Below are positions 12,201 to 27,200 of a stretch of 64,000 nucleotides of DNA, one piece after another (the stretch's first letter is position 1; the number at the start of each line of letters is the position of its first letter). The position numbers and the translations under genes are program-made. Below the pieces are notes generated by a model. That model worked only from the letters and a program-made list of their open reading frames with translations. It did no database searches and was not told the DNA's origin. Source of the stretch: Alentia gelatinosa (lineage: Eukaryota; Annelida; Polychaeta; Phyllodocida; Polynoidae); contig OX465579.1 in NCBI GenBank assembly GCA_950022655.1, forward strand, positions 75,279,193-75,343,192. Direction: 5' to 3'.

Positions 12201-15200
12201 GAAATTGCTAATATCATTAAACTGAGATTGTGTTTCCTCCTTTTGTCACTGATTTTCAGGGGTGAGCCACATAGATAAAAAGTAGAAATTAGGATGCTCT
12301 TGAAATAAATTGACACATTTGTTGAAAACATCCATTTGTTACTCACCACTGGAAGTGTCTACTGATGTTGTTTCCACAGAGGCTAGAAATTAAAAAGAGA
12401 AAACATCTTAAAAATAGCCCTTTGCCTCAATGAACTATCATAATGTGCATTGTATTTCTATTCTTATTTTTGTTGAGATAAAAAATCTTTGCATTGTTAT
12501 GGAGATGGTCAACATATTTAAAAGTACCTTTCTGCTTCCGCTCCATAGAGAGTACTATTCTTAAGATAATTATCAAATGTTTCAATTCTATCAAATTGTA
12601 CTACATACATGCATCCTCTATCACAATGTTGAAAAAGGCTGCAAATTATCCATCTTAATTGTTTATAATGGTTACTTAGAGAGGTCTATTGCTACTCACT
12701 CGAAGGAATTTCTGTTGAGGTTGGAGTTACCGATTCTGAAAGGTGATTTGAGACTCATGAGAAAGGGCCACCAACATAGATCAATTCAGTATTGTCGAAA
12801 CCCCTTATGCTACTAGTAATCAGCAATAGGATTCCTCCTTATAAAAGATTCTGAATGAAAATAAAGCTTACCTGTTGTGCTCGGTAGTGTGGTTGTTTCC
12901 ACAGCTGCTAAAAGAAAAAATAAGACATGAAGTTAGATTGAACTATATATGGTGGTGAAAATCCCATCAATTTAGATTGAATTATATATGGTGGTGAAAA
13001 TCCCATCAATTTCCCTTCTGGCCTGACAGTTGAACCAAGAGTATTGTACACTCTGACTATCACAGCTTGTGATAAAATTGGATAAAGACCCTCCCCAATA
13101 TGTCCAAATCAGGTAGACTGGTTTAAATCTAATCACTACTTAGAATTATCTGTTATCTTCAGAGGTTCATTGACTATAGACCCTGCACTAGAGATCAAAT
13201 GTGTGCTTGTGTAATTGATTAAAAGTACTTACAGGAAGAGCTCTCTTCTGATGTTGTAGGTGCTACAGGCACTACAAAGGAAACATCAAAGCACATTTCA
13301 GGAAACTGGACTTGGATAGAAATGTGCAACTAGGATATGAAATTGCTAATATCATAAAACTGAGTTTGTGTTTCCTCATTTTGTCACTGATTTTGAGGGG
13401 TGAGCCTCATAGATAAAAAGTAGAAATTAGGATGCTCTTGAAATAAATTGACACATTTGTTGAAAACATCCATTTGTAACTCACCACTGGAAGTGTCTAC
13501 TGATGTTGTTTCCACAGAGGATAGAAATTAAAAAGAGAGAACATCTTAAAAAAAGCCCTTTGCCTCAATGAACTATCATAATGTGCATTGTATTTCTATT
13601 CTTATTTTTGTTGAGATAAAAATCTTTGCATTGTAATGGAGATGCTCAACATATTTAAAAGTACCTTTCTGCTTCCCCTCCATAGAGAGTACTATTCTTA
13701 AGATAATTATCAAATGTTTCAATTCTATCAAATCGTACTACATACATGCATCCTCTATCACAATGTTGAAAAAGGCTGCAAATTATCCATCTTAATTGTT
13801 TATAATGGTTACTTAGAGAGGTCTATTGGTACTCACTCGAAGGAATTTCTGTTGAGGTTGGAGTTACCAATTCTGAAGGGTGATTTGAGACTCATGAGAA
13901 AGGGCCACCAACATAGATCAATTCAGTATTGTCGCAACCCCTTATGCTACTAGTAATCAGCAATAGGATTCCTCCTTATAAAAGATTCTGAATGAAAATA
14001 AAGCTTACCTGTTGTGCTCGGTAGTGTGGTTGTTTCCACAGCTGCTAAAAGAAAAAATAAGACATGAAGTTAGATTGAACTATATATGGTGGTGAAAATC
14101 CCATCAATTTAGATTGAATTATATATGGTGGTGAAAATCCCATCAATTTCCCTTCTGGCCTGACAGTTGAACCAAGAGTATTGTACACTCTGACTATCAC
14201 AGCTTGTGATAAAATTGGATAAAGACCCTCCCCAATATGTCCAAATCAGGTAGACTGGTTTAAATCTAATCACTACTTAGAATTATCTGTTATCTTCAGA
14301 GGTTCATTGACTATAGACCCTGCACTAGAGATCAAATGTGTGCTTGTGTAATTGATTAAAAGTACTTACAGGAAGAGCTCTCTTCTGATGTTGTAGGTGC
14401 TACAGGCACTACAAAGGAAACATCAAAGCACATTTCAGGAAACTGGACTTGGATAGAAATGTGCAACTAGGATATGAAATTGCTAATATCATAAAACTGA
14501 GTTTGTGTTTCCTCCTTTTGTCACTGATTTTGAGGGGTGAGCCTCATAGATAAAAAGTAGAAATTAGGATGCTCTTGAAATAAATTGACACATTTGCTGA
14601 AAACATCCATTTGTTACTCACCACTGGAAGTGTCTACTGATGTTGTTTCCACAGAGGCTAGAAATTAAAAAGAGAGAACATCTTAAAAATAGCCCTTTGC
14701 CTCAATGAACTATCATAATGTGCATTGTATTTCTATTCTTTTTTTTGTTGAGATAAAAAATCTTTGCATTGTTATGGAGATGGTCAACATATTTAAAAGT
14801 ACCTTTCTGCTTCCGCTCCATAGAGAGTACTATTCTTAAGATAATTATCAAATGTTTCAATTCTATCAAACCGTACTACATACATGCATCCTCTATCACA
14901 ATGTTGAAAAAGGCTGCAAATAATCCATCTTAATTGTTTATAATGGTTACTTAGAGAGGTCTATTGGTACTCACTCGAAGGAATTTCTGTTGAGGTTGGA
15001 GTTACCGATTCTGAAAGGTGATTTGAGACTCATGAGAAAGGGCCACCAACATAGATCAATTCAGTATTGTCGAAACCCCTTATGCTACTAGTAATCAGCA
15101 ATAGGATTCCTCCTTATAAAAGATTCTGAATGAAAATAAAGCTTACCTGTTGTGCTCGGTAGTGTGGTTGTTTCCACAGCTGCTAAAAGAAAAAAAAACA

Positions 15201-18200
15201 ACATGAAGTTAGATTGAACTATATATGGTGGTGAACATCCCATCAATTTAGATTGAATTATATATGGTGGTGAAAATCCCATCAATTTCCCTTCTGGCCT
15301 GACAGTTGAACCAAAAGTATTGTACACTCTGACTATCACAGTTTGTGATAAAATTGGATAAAGACCCTCCCCAATATGTCCAAATCAGGTAGACTGGTTT
15401 AAATCTAATCACTACTTAGAATTATCTGTTATCTTCAGAGGTTCATTGACTATAGACCCTGCACTAGAGATCAAATGTGTGCTTGTGTAATTGATTAAAA
15501 GTACTTACAGGAAGAGCTCTCTTCTGATGTTGTAGGTGCTACAGGCACTACAAAGGAAACATCAAAGCACATTTCAGGAAACTGGACTTGGATAGAAATG
15601 TGCAACTAGGATATGAAATTGCTAATATCATAAAACTGAGTTTGTGTTTCCTCCTTTTGTCACTGATTTTGAGGGGTGAGCCTCATAGATAAAAAGTAGA
15701 AATTAGGATGCTCTTGAAATAAATTGACACATTTGCTGAAAACATCCATTTGTTACTCACCACTGGAAGTGTCTACTGATGTTGTTTCCACAGAGGCTAG
15801 AAATTAAAAAGAGAGAACATCTTAAAAATAGCCCTTTGCCTCAATGAACTATCATAATGTGCATTGTATTTCTATTCTTATTTTTGTTGAGATAAAAAAT
15901 CTTTGCATTGTTATGGAGATGGTCAACATATTTAAAAGTACCTTTCTGCTTCCCCTCCATAGAAAGTACTACTCTTAAGATAATTATCAAATGTTTCAAT
16001 TCTATCAAATCGTACTACATACATGCATCCTCTATCACAATGTTGAAAAAGGCTGCAAATAATCCATCTTAATTGTTTATAATGGTTACTTAGAGAGGTC
16101 TATTGGTACTCACTCGAAGGAATTTCTGTTGAGGTTGGAGTTACCGATTCTGAAAGGTGATTTGAGACTCATGAGAAAGGGCCACCAACATAGATTGATT
16201 CAGTATTGTCCAAACCCATTAAGCTACTAGTAACAGCAATAGGATTCCTCCTTATAAAAGATTCTGAATGAGAATGAAGCTTACCTGTAGTGCTCAGTAG
16301 TGTGGTTGTTTCCACAGCTGCTAAAAGAAAAATTAAGACATGAAGTTAGATTGAACTATATATGGCGGTGAAAATCCCATCAATTTCCCTTTTGGCCTGA
16401 CAGTTGAACCAAGAGTATTGTACACTCTGACTATCACAGCTTGTGATAAAATTGGATAAAGTCCCTCCCCAATATGTCCAAATCAGGTAGACTGGTTTAA
16501 ATTTAATCACTACTAAGAATTATCTGTTATCTACAGTGGTTCATTGACTATAGACCCTGCACTAGAGATCAAATGTGTGCTTGTGTAATTGATTGAAGGT
16601 ACTTACAGGAAGAGCTCGCTTCTGATGTTGTAGGTGCTACAGACGCTACAAAGGAAAGATCAAAGCACATTTCAGGAAACTGGACTTGGATAGAAATGTG
16701 CAACTAGGATATGAAATTGCTAATATCATAAAACTGAGATTGTGTTTCCTCATTTTGTCACTGATTTTGAGAGGTGAGCCACATAGATAAAAAGTAGAAA
16801 TCAGGATGCTCTTGAAATAAATTGACACATTTGTTGAAAACATCCATTTATAACTCACCACTGGAAGTGTCTACTGATGTTGTTTCCACAGAGGCTAGAA
16901 ATTAAAAAGAGAGAACATCTTAAAAATAGCCCTTTGCCTCAATGAACTATCATAATGTGCATTGTATTTCTATTCTTATTTTTGTTGAGATAAAAAATAT
17001 TTGCATTGTAATGGAGATGGTCAACATATTTAAAGTACCTTTCTGCTTCCCCTCCATAGAGAGTACTATTCTTAAGATAATTATCAAATGTTTCAATTCT
17101 ATCAAATCGTACTTCACAAATGCATCCTCTATCACAATGTTGAAAAAGGCTGCAAATTATCCATCTTAATTGTTTATAATGGTTACTTAGAAAGGTCTAT
17201 TAGTACTCACTCGAAGGAATTTCTGTTGAGGTTGGAGTTACCGATTCTGAAAGGAGATTTGAGAGTCATGAGAAAGGGCCATCAACATAGATTGATTCAG
17301 TATTGTCCAAACCCTTTAAGCTACTAGTAACAGCAATAGGATTCCTCCTTATAAAAGATTCTGAATGAAAATGGAGCTTACCTGTAGTGCTCAGTAGTGT
17401 GGTTGTTTCTACAGCTGCTAAAAGAAAAAATAAGACATGAAGTTAGATTGAACTATATATGGCGGTGAAAATCCCACCAATTTCCCGATTGGCCTGACAG
17501 TTGAACCAAGAGTATTGTACACTCTGACTATCACAGCTTGTGATAAAATTGGATAAAGACCCTCCCCAACATGTCCAAATCAGGTAGACTGGTTCAAATT
17601 TAATCACTACTAAGAATTATCTGTTATCTACAGAGGTTCATTGACTATAGGCCCTGCACTAGAGATCAAATGTGTGCTTGTGTAATTGATTAAATGTACT
17701 TACAGGAAGAGCTCTCTTCTGATGTTGTAGGTGCTACAGACACTACAAAGGAAAGATCAAAGCACATTTCAGGAAACTGGACTTGGATAGAAATGTGCAA
17801 CTAGGATATGAAATTGCTAATATCATAAAACTGAGATTGTGTTTCCTCATTTTGTCACTGATTTTGAGAGGTGAGCCACATAGATAAAAAGTAGAAATAA
17901 GGATGCTCTTGAAATAAATTGACTCATTTGTTGGAAACATCCATTTATAACTCACCACTGGGAGTGTAACAGCAATAGGATTCCTCCTTATAAAAGATTC
18001 TGAATGAAAATGAAGCTTACCTGTAGTGCTCAGTAGTGTGGTTGTTTCTACAGCTGCTAAAAGGAAAAATAAGACATGAAGTTAGATTGAACTATATATG
18101 GTGGTGAAAATCCCATCAATTTCCCTTCTGGCCTGACAGTTGAACCAAGAGTATTGTACACTCTGACTATCACAGCTTGTGACAAAATTGGATAAAGACC

Positions 18201-21200
18201 CTCCCCAATATGTCCAAATCAGGTAGACTGGTTTAAATTTAATCACTACTGAGAATTATTTGTTATCTACAGAGGTTCATTGACTATAGACCCTGCACTA
18301 GAGATCAAATGTGTGCTTGTGTAATTGATTAAAAGTACTTACAGGAAGAGCTCTCTTCTGATGTTGTAGGTGCTACAGGCACTACAAAGGAAAGATCAAA
18401 GCACATTTCAGGAAACTGGACTTGGATAGAAATGTGCAACTAGGATATGAAACTGCTAATATCATAAAACTGAGATTGTGCTTCCTCATTTTGTCACTGA
18501 TTTTGAGGGGTGAGCCACATAGATAAAAAGTAGAAATTAGGATGCTCTTGAAATAAATTGACACATTTGTTGGAAATCTCAATTTATAACTCACCACTGG
18601 AAGTGTCTACTGATGTTGTTTCTACAGAGGCTAGAAATTAAAAACAGAGAACATCTTAAAAATAGACCTTTGCCTCAAAGAACTATCATAATGTTCATTG
18701 TATTTCTATTCTTATTTTTGTTGAGATAAAAAATCTTTGCATTGTTATGGAGATGGTCAACATATTTAAAAGTACCTTTCTGCTACCGCTCCATAGAGAG
18801 AACTATTCTTAAGATAATTATCAAATTTTTCAATTCTATCAAATCGTACTACACAAATGCATCCTCTATCACAATGTTGAAAAAGGCTGCAAATTATCCA
18901 TCTTAATTGTTTATAATGGTTACTTAGAAAGGTCTATTGGTACTCACTGGAAGAAATTTCTGTTGAGGTTGGAGTTACTGATTCTGAAAGGTGATTTGAG
19001 ACTCATGAGAAAGGGCCATCAACATAGATCGATTCAGTATTGTCCAAACCCTTTAAGCTTCTAGTAACAGCAATAGGATTCCTCCTTATAAAAGATTCTG
19101 AATGAAAATGAAGCTTACCTGTAGTGCTCAGTAGTGTGGTTGTTTCCACAGCTGCTAAAAGAAAAAATAAGACATGAAGTTAGATTGAACTATATATGGT
19201 GGTGAAAATCCCATCAATTTCCCTTCTGGCCTGACAGTTGAACGAAGAGTATTGTACACTCTGACTATCACAGCTTGTGACAAAATTGGATAAAGACCCT
19301 CCCCAATATGTCCAAATCAGGTAGACTGGTTTAAATTTAATCACTACTGAGAATTATTTGTTATCTACAGAGGTTCATTGACTATAGACCCTGTACTAGA
19401 GATCAAATGTGTGCTTGTGTAATTGATTAAAAGTACTTACAGGAAGAGCTCTCTTCTGATGTTGTAGGTGCTACAGGCACTACAAAGGAAAGATCAAAGC
19501 ACATTTTAGGAAACTGGACTTGGATAGAAATGTGCAACTAGGATATGAAATTGCTAATATCATAAAACTGAGATTGTGTTTCCTCATTTTGTCACTGATT
19601 TTGAGAGGTGAGCCACATAGATAAAAAGTAGAAATTAGGATGCTCTTGAAATAAATTGACTCATTTGTTGGAAACATCCATTTATAACTCACCACTGGAA
19701 GTGTCTACTGATGTTGTTTCCACAGAGGCTAGAAATTAAAAACAGAGAACATCTTAAAAATAGGCCTTTGCCTCAATGAACTATCATGATGTGCATTGTA
19801 TTTCTATTCTTATTTTTGTTGAGATAAAAAATCTTTGTATTGTAATGGAGATGGTCAACATATTTAAAAGTACCTTTCTGCTTCCGCTCCATAGAGAGTA
19901 CTATTCTTAAGATAATTATCAAATTTTTCAATTCTATCAAATCGTACTACAAAAATGCATCTTCTATCACAATGTTGAAAATGGCTCCAAATTATCCATC
20001 TTAATTGTTTATAATGGTTACTTAGAAAGGTCTATTGGTACTCACTGGAAGGAATTTCTGTTGAGGTTGGAGTTACCAATTCTGAAAGGTGATTTGAGAC
20101 TCATGAGAAAGGGCCATCAACATAGATTGATTCAGTATAGTCTAAACCCTTTAAGCTACTAGTAACAGCAAAAGAATTCCTCCTTATAAAAGATTCTGAA
20201 TGAAAATGAAGCTTACCTGTAGTGCTCAGTAGTGTGGTTGTTTTTACAGCTGCTAAAAGGAAAAATAAGACATGAAGTTAGATTAAACTATATATGGCGG
20301 TGAAAATCCCACCAATTTCCCTTTTGGCCTGACAGTTGAACCAAGAGTATTGTACACTCTGACTATCACAGCTTGTGATAAAATTGGATAAAGACCCTCC
20401 CCAATATGTCCAAATCAGGTACACTGGTTTAAATTTAATCACTACTAAGAATTATCTGTTATCTACAGAGGTTCATTGACTATAGACCCTGCACTAGAGA
20501 TCAAATGTGTGCTTGTGTAATTGATTAAATGTACTTACAGGAAGAGCTCTCTTCTGATGTTGTAGGTGCTACAGACACTACAAAGGAAAGATCAAAGCAC
20601 ATTTCAGGAAACTGGACTTGGATAGAAATGTGCAACTAGGATATGAAATTGCTAATATCATAAAACTGAGATTGTGTTTCCTCATTTTGTCACTGATTTT
20701 GAGAGGTGAGCCACATAGATAAAAAGTAGAAATTAGGATGCTCTTGAAATAAATTGACTCATTTGTTGGAAAGATCCATTTATAACTCACCACTGGAAGT
20801 GTCTACTGATGTTGTTTCCACAGAGGCTAGAAATTAAAAAGAGAGAACATCTTAAAAATAGGCCTTTGCCTCAATGAACTATCATGATGTGCATTGTATT
20901 TCTATTCTTATTTTTGTTTGGAAAAAAAATATTTGTATTGTAATGGAGATGGTCAACATATTTAAAAGTACCTTTCTGCTTCCCCTCCATAGAGAGTACT
21001 ATTCTTAAGATAATTATCAAATTTTTCAATTCTATCAAATCGTACTACACAAATGCATCCTCTATCACAATGTTGAAAAAGGCTGCAAATTATCCATCTT
21101 AATTGTTTATAATGGTTACTTAGAAAGGTCTATTGGTACTCACTGGAAGGAATTTCTGTTGAGGTTGGAGTTACCGATTCTGAAAGGTGATTTGAGACTC

Positions 21201-24200
21201 ATGAGAAAGGGCCATCAACATAGATTGATTCAGTATTGTCCAAACCCATTAAGCTACTAGTAACAGCAATAGGATTCCTCCTTATAAAAGATTCTGAATG
21301 AGAATGAAGCTTACCTGTAGTGCTCAGTAGTGTGGTTGTTTCCACAGCTGCTAAAAGAAAAATTAAGACATGAAGTTAGATTGAACTATATATGGCGGTG
21401 AAAATCCCATCAATTTCCCTTTTGGCCTGACAGTTGAACCAAGAGTATTGTACACTCTGACTATCACAGCTTGTGATAAAATTGGATAAAGTCCCTCCCC
21501 AATATGTCCAAATCAGGTAGACTGGTTTAAATTTAATCCCTACTAAGAATTATCTGTTATCTACAGTGGTTCATTGACTATAGACCCTGCACTAGAGATC
21601 AAATGTGTGCTTGTGTAATTGATTGAAGGTACTTACAGGAAGAGCTCGCTTCTGATGTTGTAGGTGCTACAGACGCTACAAAGGAAAGATCAAAGCACAT
21701 TTCAGGAAACTGGACTTGGATAGAAATGTGCAACTAGGATATGAAATTGCTAATATCATAAAACTGAGATTGTGTTTCCTCATTTTGTCACTGATTTTGA
21801 GAGGTGAGCCACATAGATAAAAAGTAGAAATCAGGATGCTCTTGAAATAAATTGACACATTTGTTGAAAACATCCATTTATAACTCACCACTGGAAGTGT
21901 CTACTGATGTTGTTTCCACAGAGGCTAGAAATTAAAAAGAGAGAACATCTTAAAAATAGCCCTTTGCCTCAATGAACTATCATAATGTGCATTGTATTTC
22001 TATTCTTATTTTTGTTGAGATAAAAAATATTTGCATTGTCATGGAGATGGTCAACATATTTAAAGTACCTTTCTGCTTCCCCTCTATAGAGAGTACTATT
22101 CTTAAGATAATTATCAAATGTTTCAATTCTATCAAATCGTACTTCACAAATGCATCCTCTATCACAATGTTGAAAAAGGCTGCAAATTATCCATCTTAAT
22201 TGTTTATAATGGTTACTTAGAAAGGTCTATTAGTACTCACTCGAAGGAATTTCTGTTGAGGTTGGAGTTACCGATTCTGAAAGGAGATTTGAGAGTCATG
22301 AGAAAGGGCCATCAACATAGATTGATTCAGTATTGTCCAAACCCTTTAAGCTACTAGTAACAGCAATAGGATTCCTCCTTATAAAAGATTCTGAATGAAA
22401 ATGGAGCTTACCTGTAGTGCTCAGTAGTGTGGTTGTTTCTACAGCTGCTAAAAGAAAAAATAAGACATGAAGTTAGATTGAACTATATATGGCGGTGAAA
22501 ATCCCACCAATTTCCCGATTGGCCTGACAGTTGAACCAAGAGTATTGTACACTCTGACTATCACAGCTTGTGATAAAATTGGATAAAGACCCTCCCCAAC
22601 ATGTCCAAATCAGGTAGACTGGTTCAAATTTAATCACTACTAAGAATTATCTGTTATCTACAGAGGTTCATTGACTATAGACCCTGCACTAGAGATCAAA
22701 TGTGTGCTTGTGTAATTGATTAAATGTACTTACAGGAAGAGCTCTCTTCTGATGTTGTAGGTGCTACAGACACTACAAAGGAAAGATCAAAGCACATTTC
22801 AGGAAACTGGACTTGGATAGAAATGTGCAACTAGGATATGAAATTGCTAATATCATAAAACTGAGATTGTGTTTCCTCATTTTGTCACTGATTTTGAGAG
22901 GTGAGCCACATAGATAAAAAGTAGAAATTAGGATGCTCTTGAAATAAATTGACTCATTTGTTGGAAACATCCATTTATAACTCACCACTGGAAGTGTCTA
23001 CTGATGTTGTTTCCACAGAGGCTAGAAATTAAAAAGAGAGAACATCTTAAAAAAATGCCTTTGCCTCAATGAACTATCATGATGGGCATTGTATTTCTAT
23101 TCTTATTTTTGTTGAGATAAAAAATCTTTGCATTGTAATGGAGATGGTCAACATATTTAAAAGTACCTTTCTGCTTCCGCTCCATAGAGAGTACTATTCT
23201 TAAGATAATTATCAAATGTTTCAATTCTATCAAATCGTACTACACAAATGCATCCTCTATCACAATGTTGAAAAAGGCTGCAAATTATCCATCTTAATTG
23301 TTTATAATGGTTACTTAGAAAGGTCTATTGGTACTCACTCGAAGAAATTTCTGTTGAGGTTGGAGTTACCGATTCTGAAAGGTGATTTGAGACTCATGAG
23401 AAAGGGCCATCAACATAGATCGATTCAGTATTGTCCAAACCCTTTAAGCTTCTAGTAACAGCAATAGGATTCCTCCTTATAAAAGATTCTGAATGAAAAT
23501 GAAGCTTACCTGTAGTGCTCAGTAGTGTGGTTGTTTCCACAGCTGCTAAAAGAAAAAATAAGACATGAAGTTAGATTGAACTATATATGGTGGTGAAAAT
23601 CCCATCAATTTCCCTTCTGGCCTGACAGTTGAACCAAGAGTATTGTACACTCTGACTATCACAGCTTGTGACAAAATTGGATAAAGACCCTCCCCAATAT
23701 GTCCAAATCAGGTAGACTGGTTCAAATTTAATCACTACTGAGAATTATTTGTTATCTACAGAGGTTCATTGACTATAGACCCTGCACTAGAGATCAAATG
23801 TGTGCTTGTGTAATTGATTAAAAGTACTTACAGGAAGAGCTCTCTTCTGATGTTGTAGGTGCTACAGGCACTACAAAGGAAAGATCAAAGCACATTTCAG
23901 GAAACTGGACTTGGATAGAAATGTGCAACTAGGATATGAAATTGCTAATATCATAAAACTGAGAGTGTGTTTCCTCATTTTGTCACTGATTTTGAGGGGT
24001 GAGCCACATAGATAAGAAGTAGAAATTAGGATGCTCTTGAAATAAATTGACACATTTGTTGAAAACATCCATTTGTAACTCACCACTGGAAGTGTCTACT
24101 GATGTTGTTTCTACAGAGGCTAGAAATTAAAAACAGAGAACATCTTAAAAATAGGCCTTTGCCTCAAAGAACTATCATAATGTTCATTGTATTTCTATTC

Positions 24201-27200
24201 TTATTTTTGTTGAGACAATAAATCTTTGCATTGTAATGGAGATGGTCAACATATTTAAAAGTACCTTTCTGCTTCCGCTCCATAGAGAGTACTATTCTTA
24301 AGATAATTATCAAATGTTTCAATTCTATCAAATCGTACTACACAAATGCATCCTCTATCACAATGTTGAAAAAGGCTGCAAATTATCCATCTTAATTGTT
24401 TATAATGGTTACTTAGAAAGGTCTATTGGTACTCACTCGAAGAAATTTCTGTTGAGGTTGGAGTTACCGATTCTGAAAGGTGATTTGAGACTCATGAGAA
24501 AGGGCCATCAACATAGATCGATTCAGTATTGTCCAAACCCTTTAAGCTTCTAGTAACAGCAATAGGATTCCTCCTTATAAAAGATTCTGAATGAAAATGA
24601 AGCTTACCTGTAGTGCTCAGTAGTGTGGTTGTTTCCACAGCTGCTAAAAGAAAAAATAAGACATGAAGTTAGATTGAACTATATATGGTGGTGAAAATCC
24701 CATCAATTTCCCTTCTGGCCTGACAGTTGAACCAAGAGTATTGTACACTCTGACTATCACAGCTTGTGACAAAATTGGATAAAGACCCTCCCCAATATGT
24801 CCAAATCAGGTAGACTGGTTTAAATTTAATCACTACTGAGAATTATTTGTTATCTACAGAGGTTCATTGACTATAGACCCTGCACTAGAGATCAAATGTG
24901 TGCTTGTGTAATTGATTAAAAGTACTTACAGGAAGAGCTCTCTTCTGATGTTGTAGGTGCTACAGGCACTACAAAGGAAAGATCAAAGCACATTTCAGGA
25001 AACTGGACTTGGATAGAAATGTGCAACTAGGATATGAAATTGCTAATATCATAAAACTGAGATTGTGTTTCCTCATTTTGTCACTGATTTTGAGGGGTGA
25101 GCCACATAGATAAGAAGTAGAAATTAGGATGCTCTTGAAATAAATTGACACATTTGTTGAAAACCTCCATTTGTAACTCACCACTGGAAGTGTCTACTGA
25201 TGTTGTTTCTACAGAGGCTAGAAATTAAAAACAGAGAACATCTTAAAAATAGGCCTTTGCCTCAAAGAACTATCATAATGTTCATTGTATTTCTATTCTT
25301 ATTTTTGTTGAGATAAAAAATCTTTGCATTGTAATGGAGATGGTCAACATATTTAAAAGTACCTTTCTGCTTCTACTCCATAGAGAGTACTATTCTTAAG
25401 ATAATCATTAAATTTTTCAATTCTATCAAATCGTACTACACAAATGCATCCTCTATCACAATGTTGAAAAAGGCTGCAAATTATTCATCTTAATTGTTTA
25501 TAATGGTTACTTAGAAAGGTCTATTGGTACTCACTCGAAAGAATTTCTGTTGAGGTTGGAGCTACCGATTCTGAAAGGTGATTTGAGACTCATGAGAAAG
25601 GGCCATCAACATAGATTGATTTAGTATTGTCCAAACCCTTTAAGCTTCTAGTAACAGCAATAGGATTCCTCCTTATAAAAGATTCTGAATGAAAATGAAG
25701 CTTACCTGTAGTGCTCAGTAGTGTGGTTGTTTCTACAGCTGCTAAAAGGAAAAATAAGACATGAAGTTAGATTAAACTATATATGGCAGTGAAAATCCCA
25801 CCAATTTCCCTTTTGGCCTGACAGTTGAACCAAGAGTATTGTACACTCTGGCTATCACAGCTTGTGATAAAATTGGATAAAGACCCTCCCCAATATGTCC
25901 AAATCAGGTAGACTGGTTTAAATTTAATCACTACTAAGAATTATTTGTTATCTACAAAGGTTCATTGACTATAGACCCTGCACTAGAGATCAAATGTGTG
26001 CTTGTGTAATTGATTAAAAGTACTTACAGGAAGAGCTCTCTTCTGATGTTGTAGGTGCTACAAACACTACAAAGGAAAGATCAAAGCACATTTCAGGAAA
26101 CTGGACTTGGATAAAAATGTGCAACTAGGATATGAAATTGCTAATATCATAAAACTGAGATTGTGTTTCCTCATTTTGTCACTGATTTTGAGAGGTGAGC
26201 CACATAGATAGAAAGTAGAAATTAGGATGCTCTTGAAATAAATTGACTCATTTGTTTAAAACATCCATTTATAACTCACCACTGGAAGTGTCTACTGATG
26301 TTGTTTCCACAGAGGCTAGAAATTAAAAAGAAAGAACATTTTAAAAATAGCCCTTTGCCTCATTGAACTATCATAATGTGCAATGTATTTCTATTCTTAT
26401 TTTTGTTGAGATAAAAAATCTTTGCATTGTTATGGAGGTGGTCAACATATTTAAAAGTACCTTTCTGCTACCGCTCCATAGAGAGAACTATTCTTAAGAT
26501 AATTATCAAATGTTTCAATTCTATCAAATCGTACTACACAAATGCATCCTCTATCACAATGTTGAAAAAGGCTACAAATTATCCATCTTAATTGTTTATA
26601 ATGGTTACTTAGAAAGGTCTATTGGTACTCACTGGAAGGAATTTCTGTTGAGGTTGGAGCTACCGATTCTGAAAGGTGATTTGAGACTCATGAGAAAGGG
26701 CCATCAACATAGATCGATTCAGTATTGTCCAAACCCTTTAAGCTACTAGTAACAGCAATAGGATTCCTCCTTATAAAAGATTCTGAATGAAAATGAAGCT
26801 TACCTGTAGTGCTCAGTAGTGTGGTTGTTTCCACAGCTGCTAAAAGAAAAAATAAGACATGAAGTTAGATTAAACTATATATGGCGGTGAAAATCCCATC
26901 AATTTCCCTTCTGGCCTGACAGTTGAACCAAGAGTATTGTACACTCTGACTATCACAGCTTGTGACAAAATTGGATAAAGACCCTCCCCAATATGTCCAA
27001 ATCAGGTAGACTGGTTTAAATCTAATCACAACTGAGAATTATTTGTTATCTACAGAGGTTCATTGACTATAGACCCTGCACTAGAGATCAAATGTGTGCT
27101 TGTGTAATTGATTAAAAGTACTTACAGGAAGAGCTCTCTTCTGATGTTGTAGGTGCTACAGGCACTACAAAGGAAAGATCAAAGCACATTTCAGGAAACT

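Larger units (their letters stand above)
10996..16190 (-). repeat. Type-2 block c: units 11-15
   Basis: Exon lower coordinates: A 11209, 12347, 13485 (acceptor lost), 14622, 15761; C 11562, 12700, 13837, 14975, 16114; B 11734, 12872, 14009, 15147; E 12095, 13233, 14370, 15509. Spacings are 1,137-1,139 bp. The block ends where unit 15 switches to type-1 sequence within the B-C intron, at about 16190-16200: the CACCAAC variant is type 2, while the following TTGATT and AGTAACAGC variants are type 1. Confidence 0.85.
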
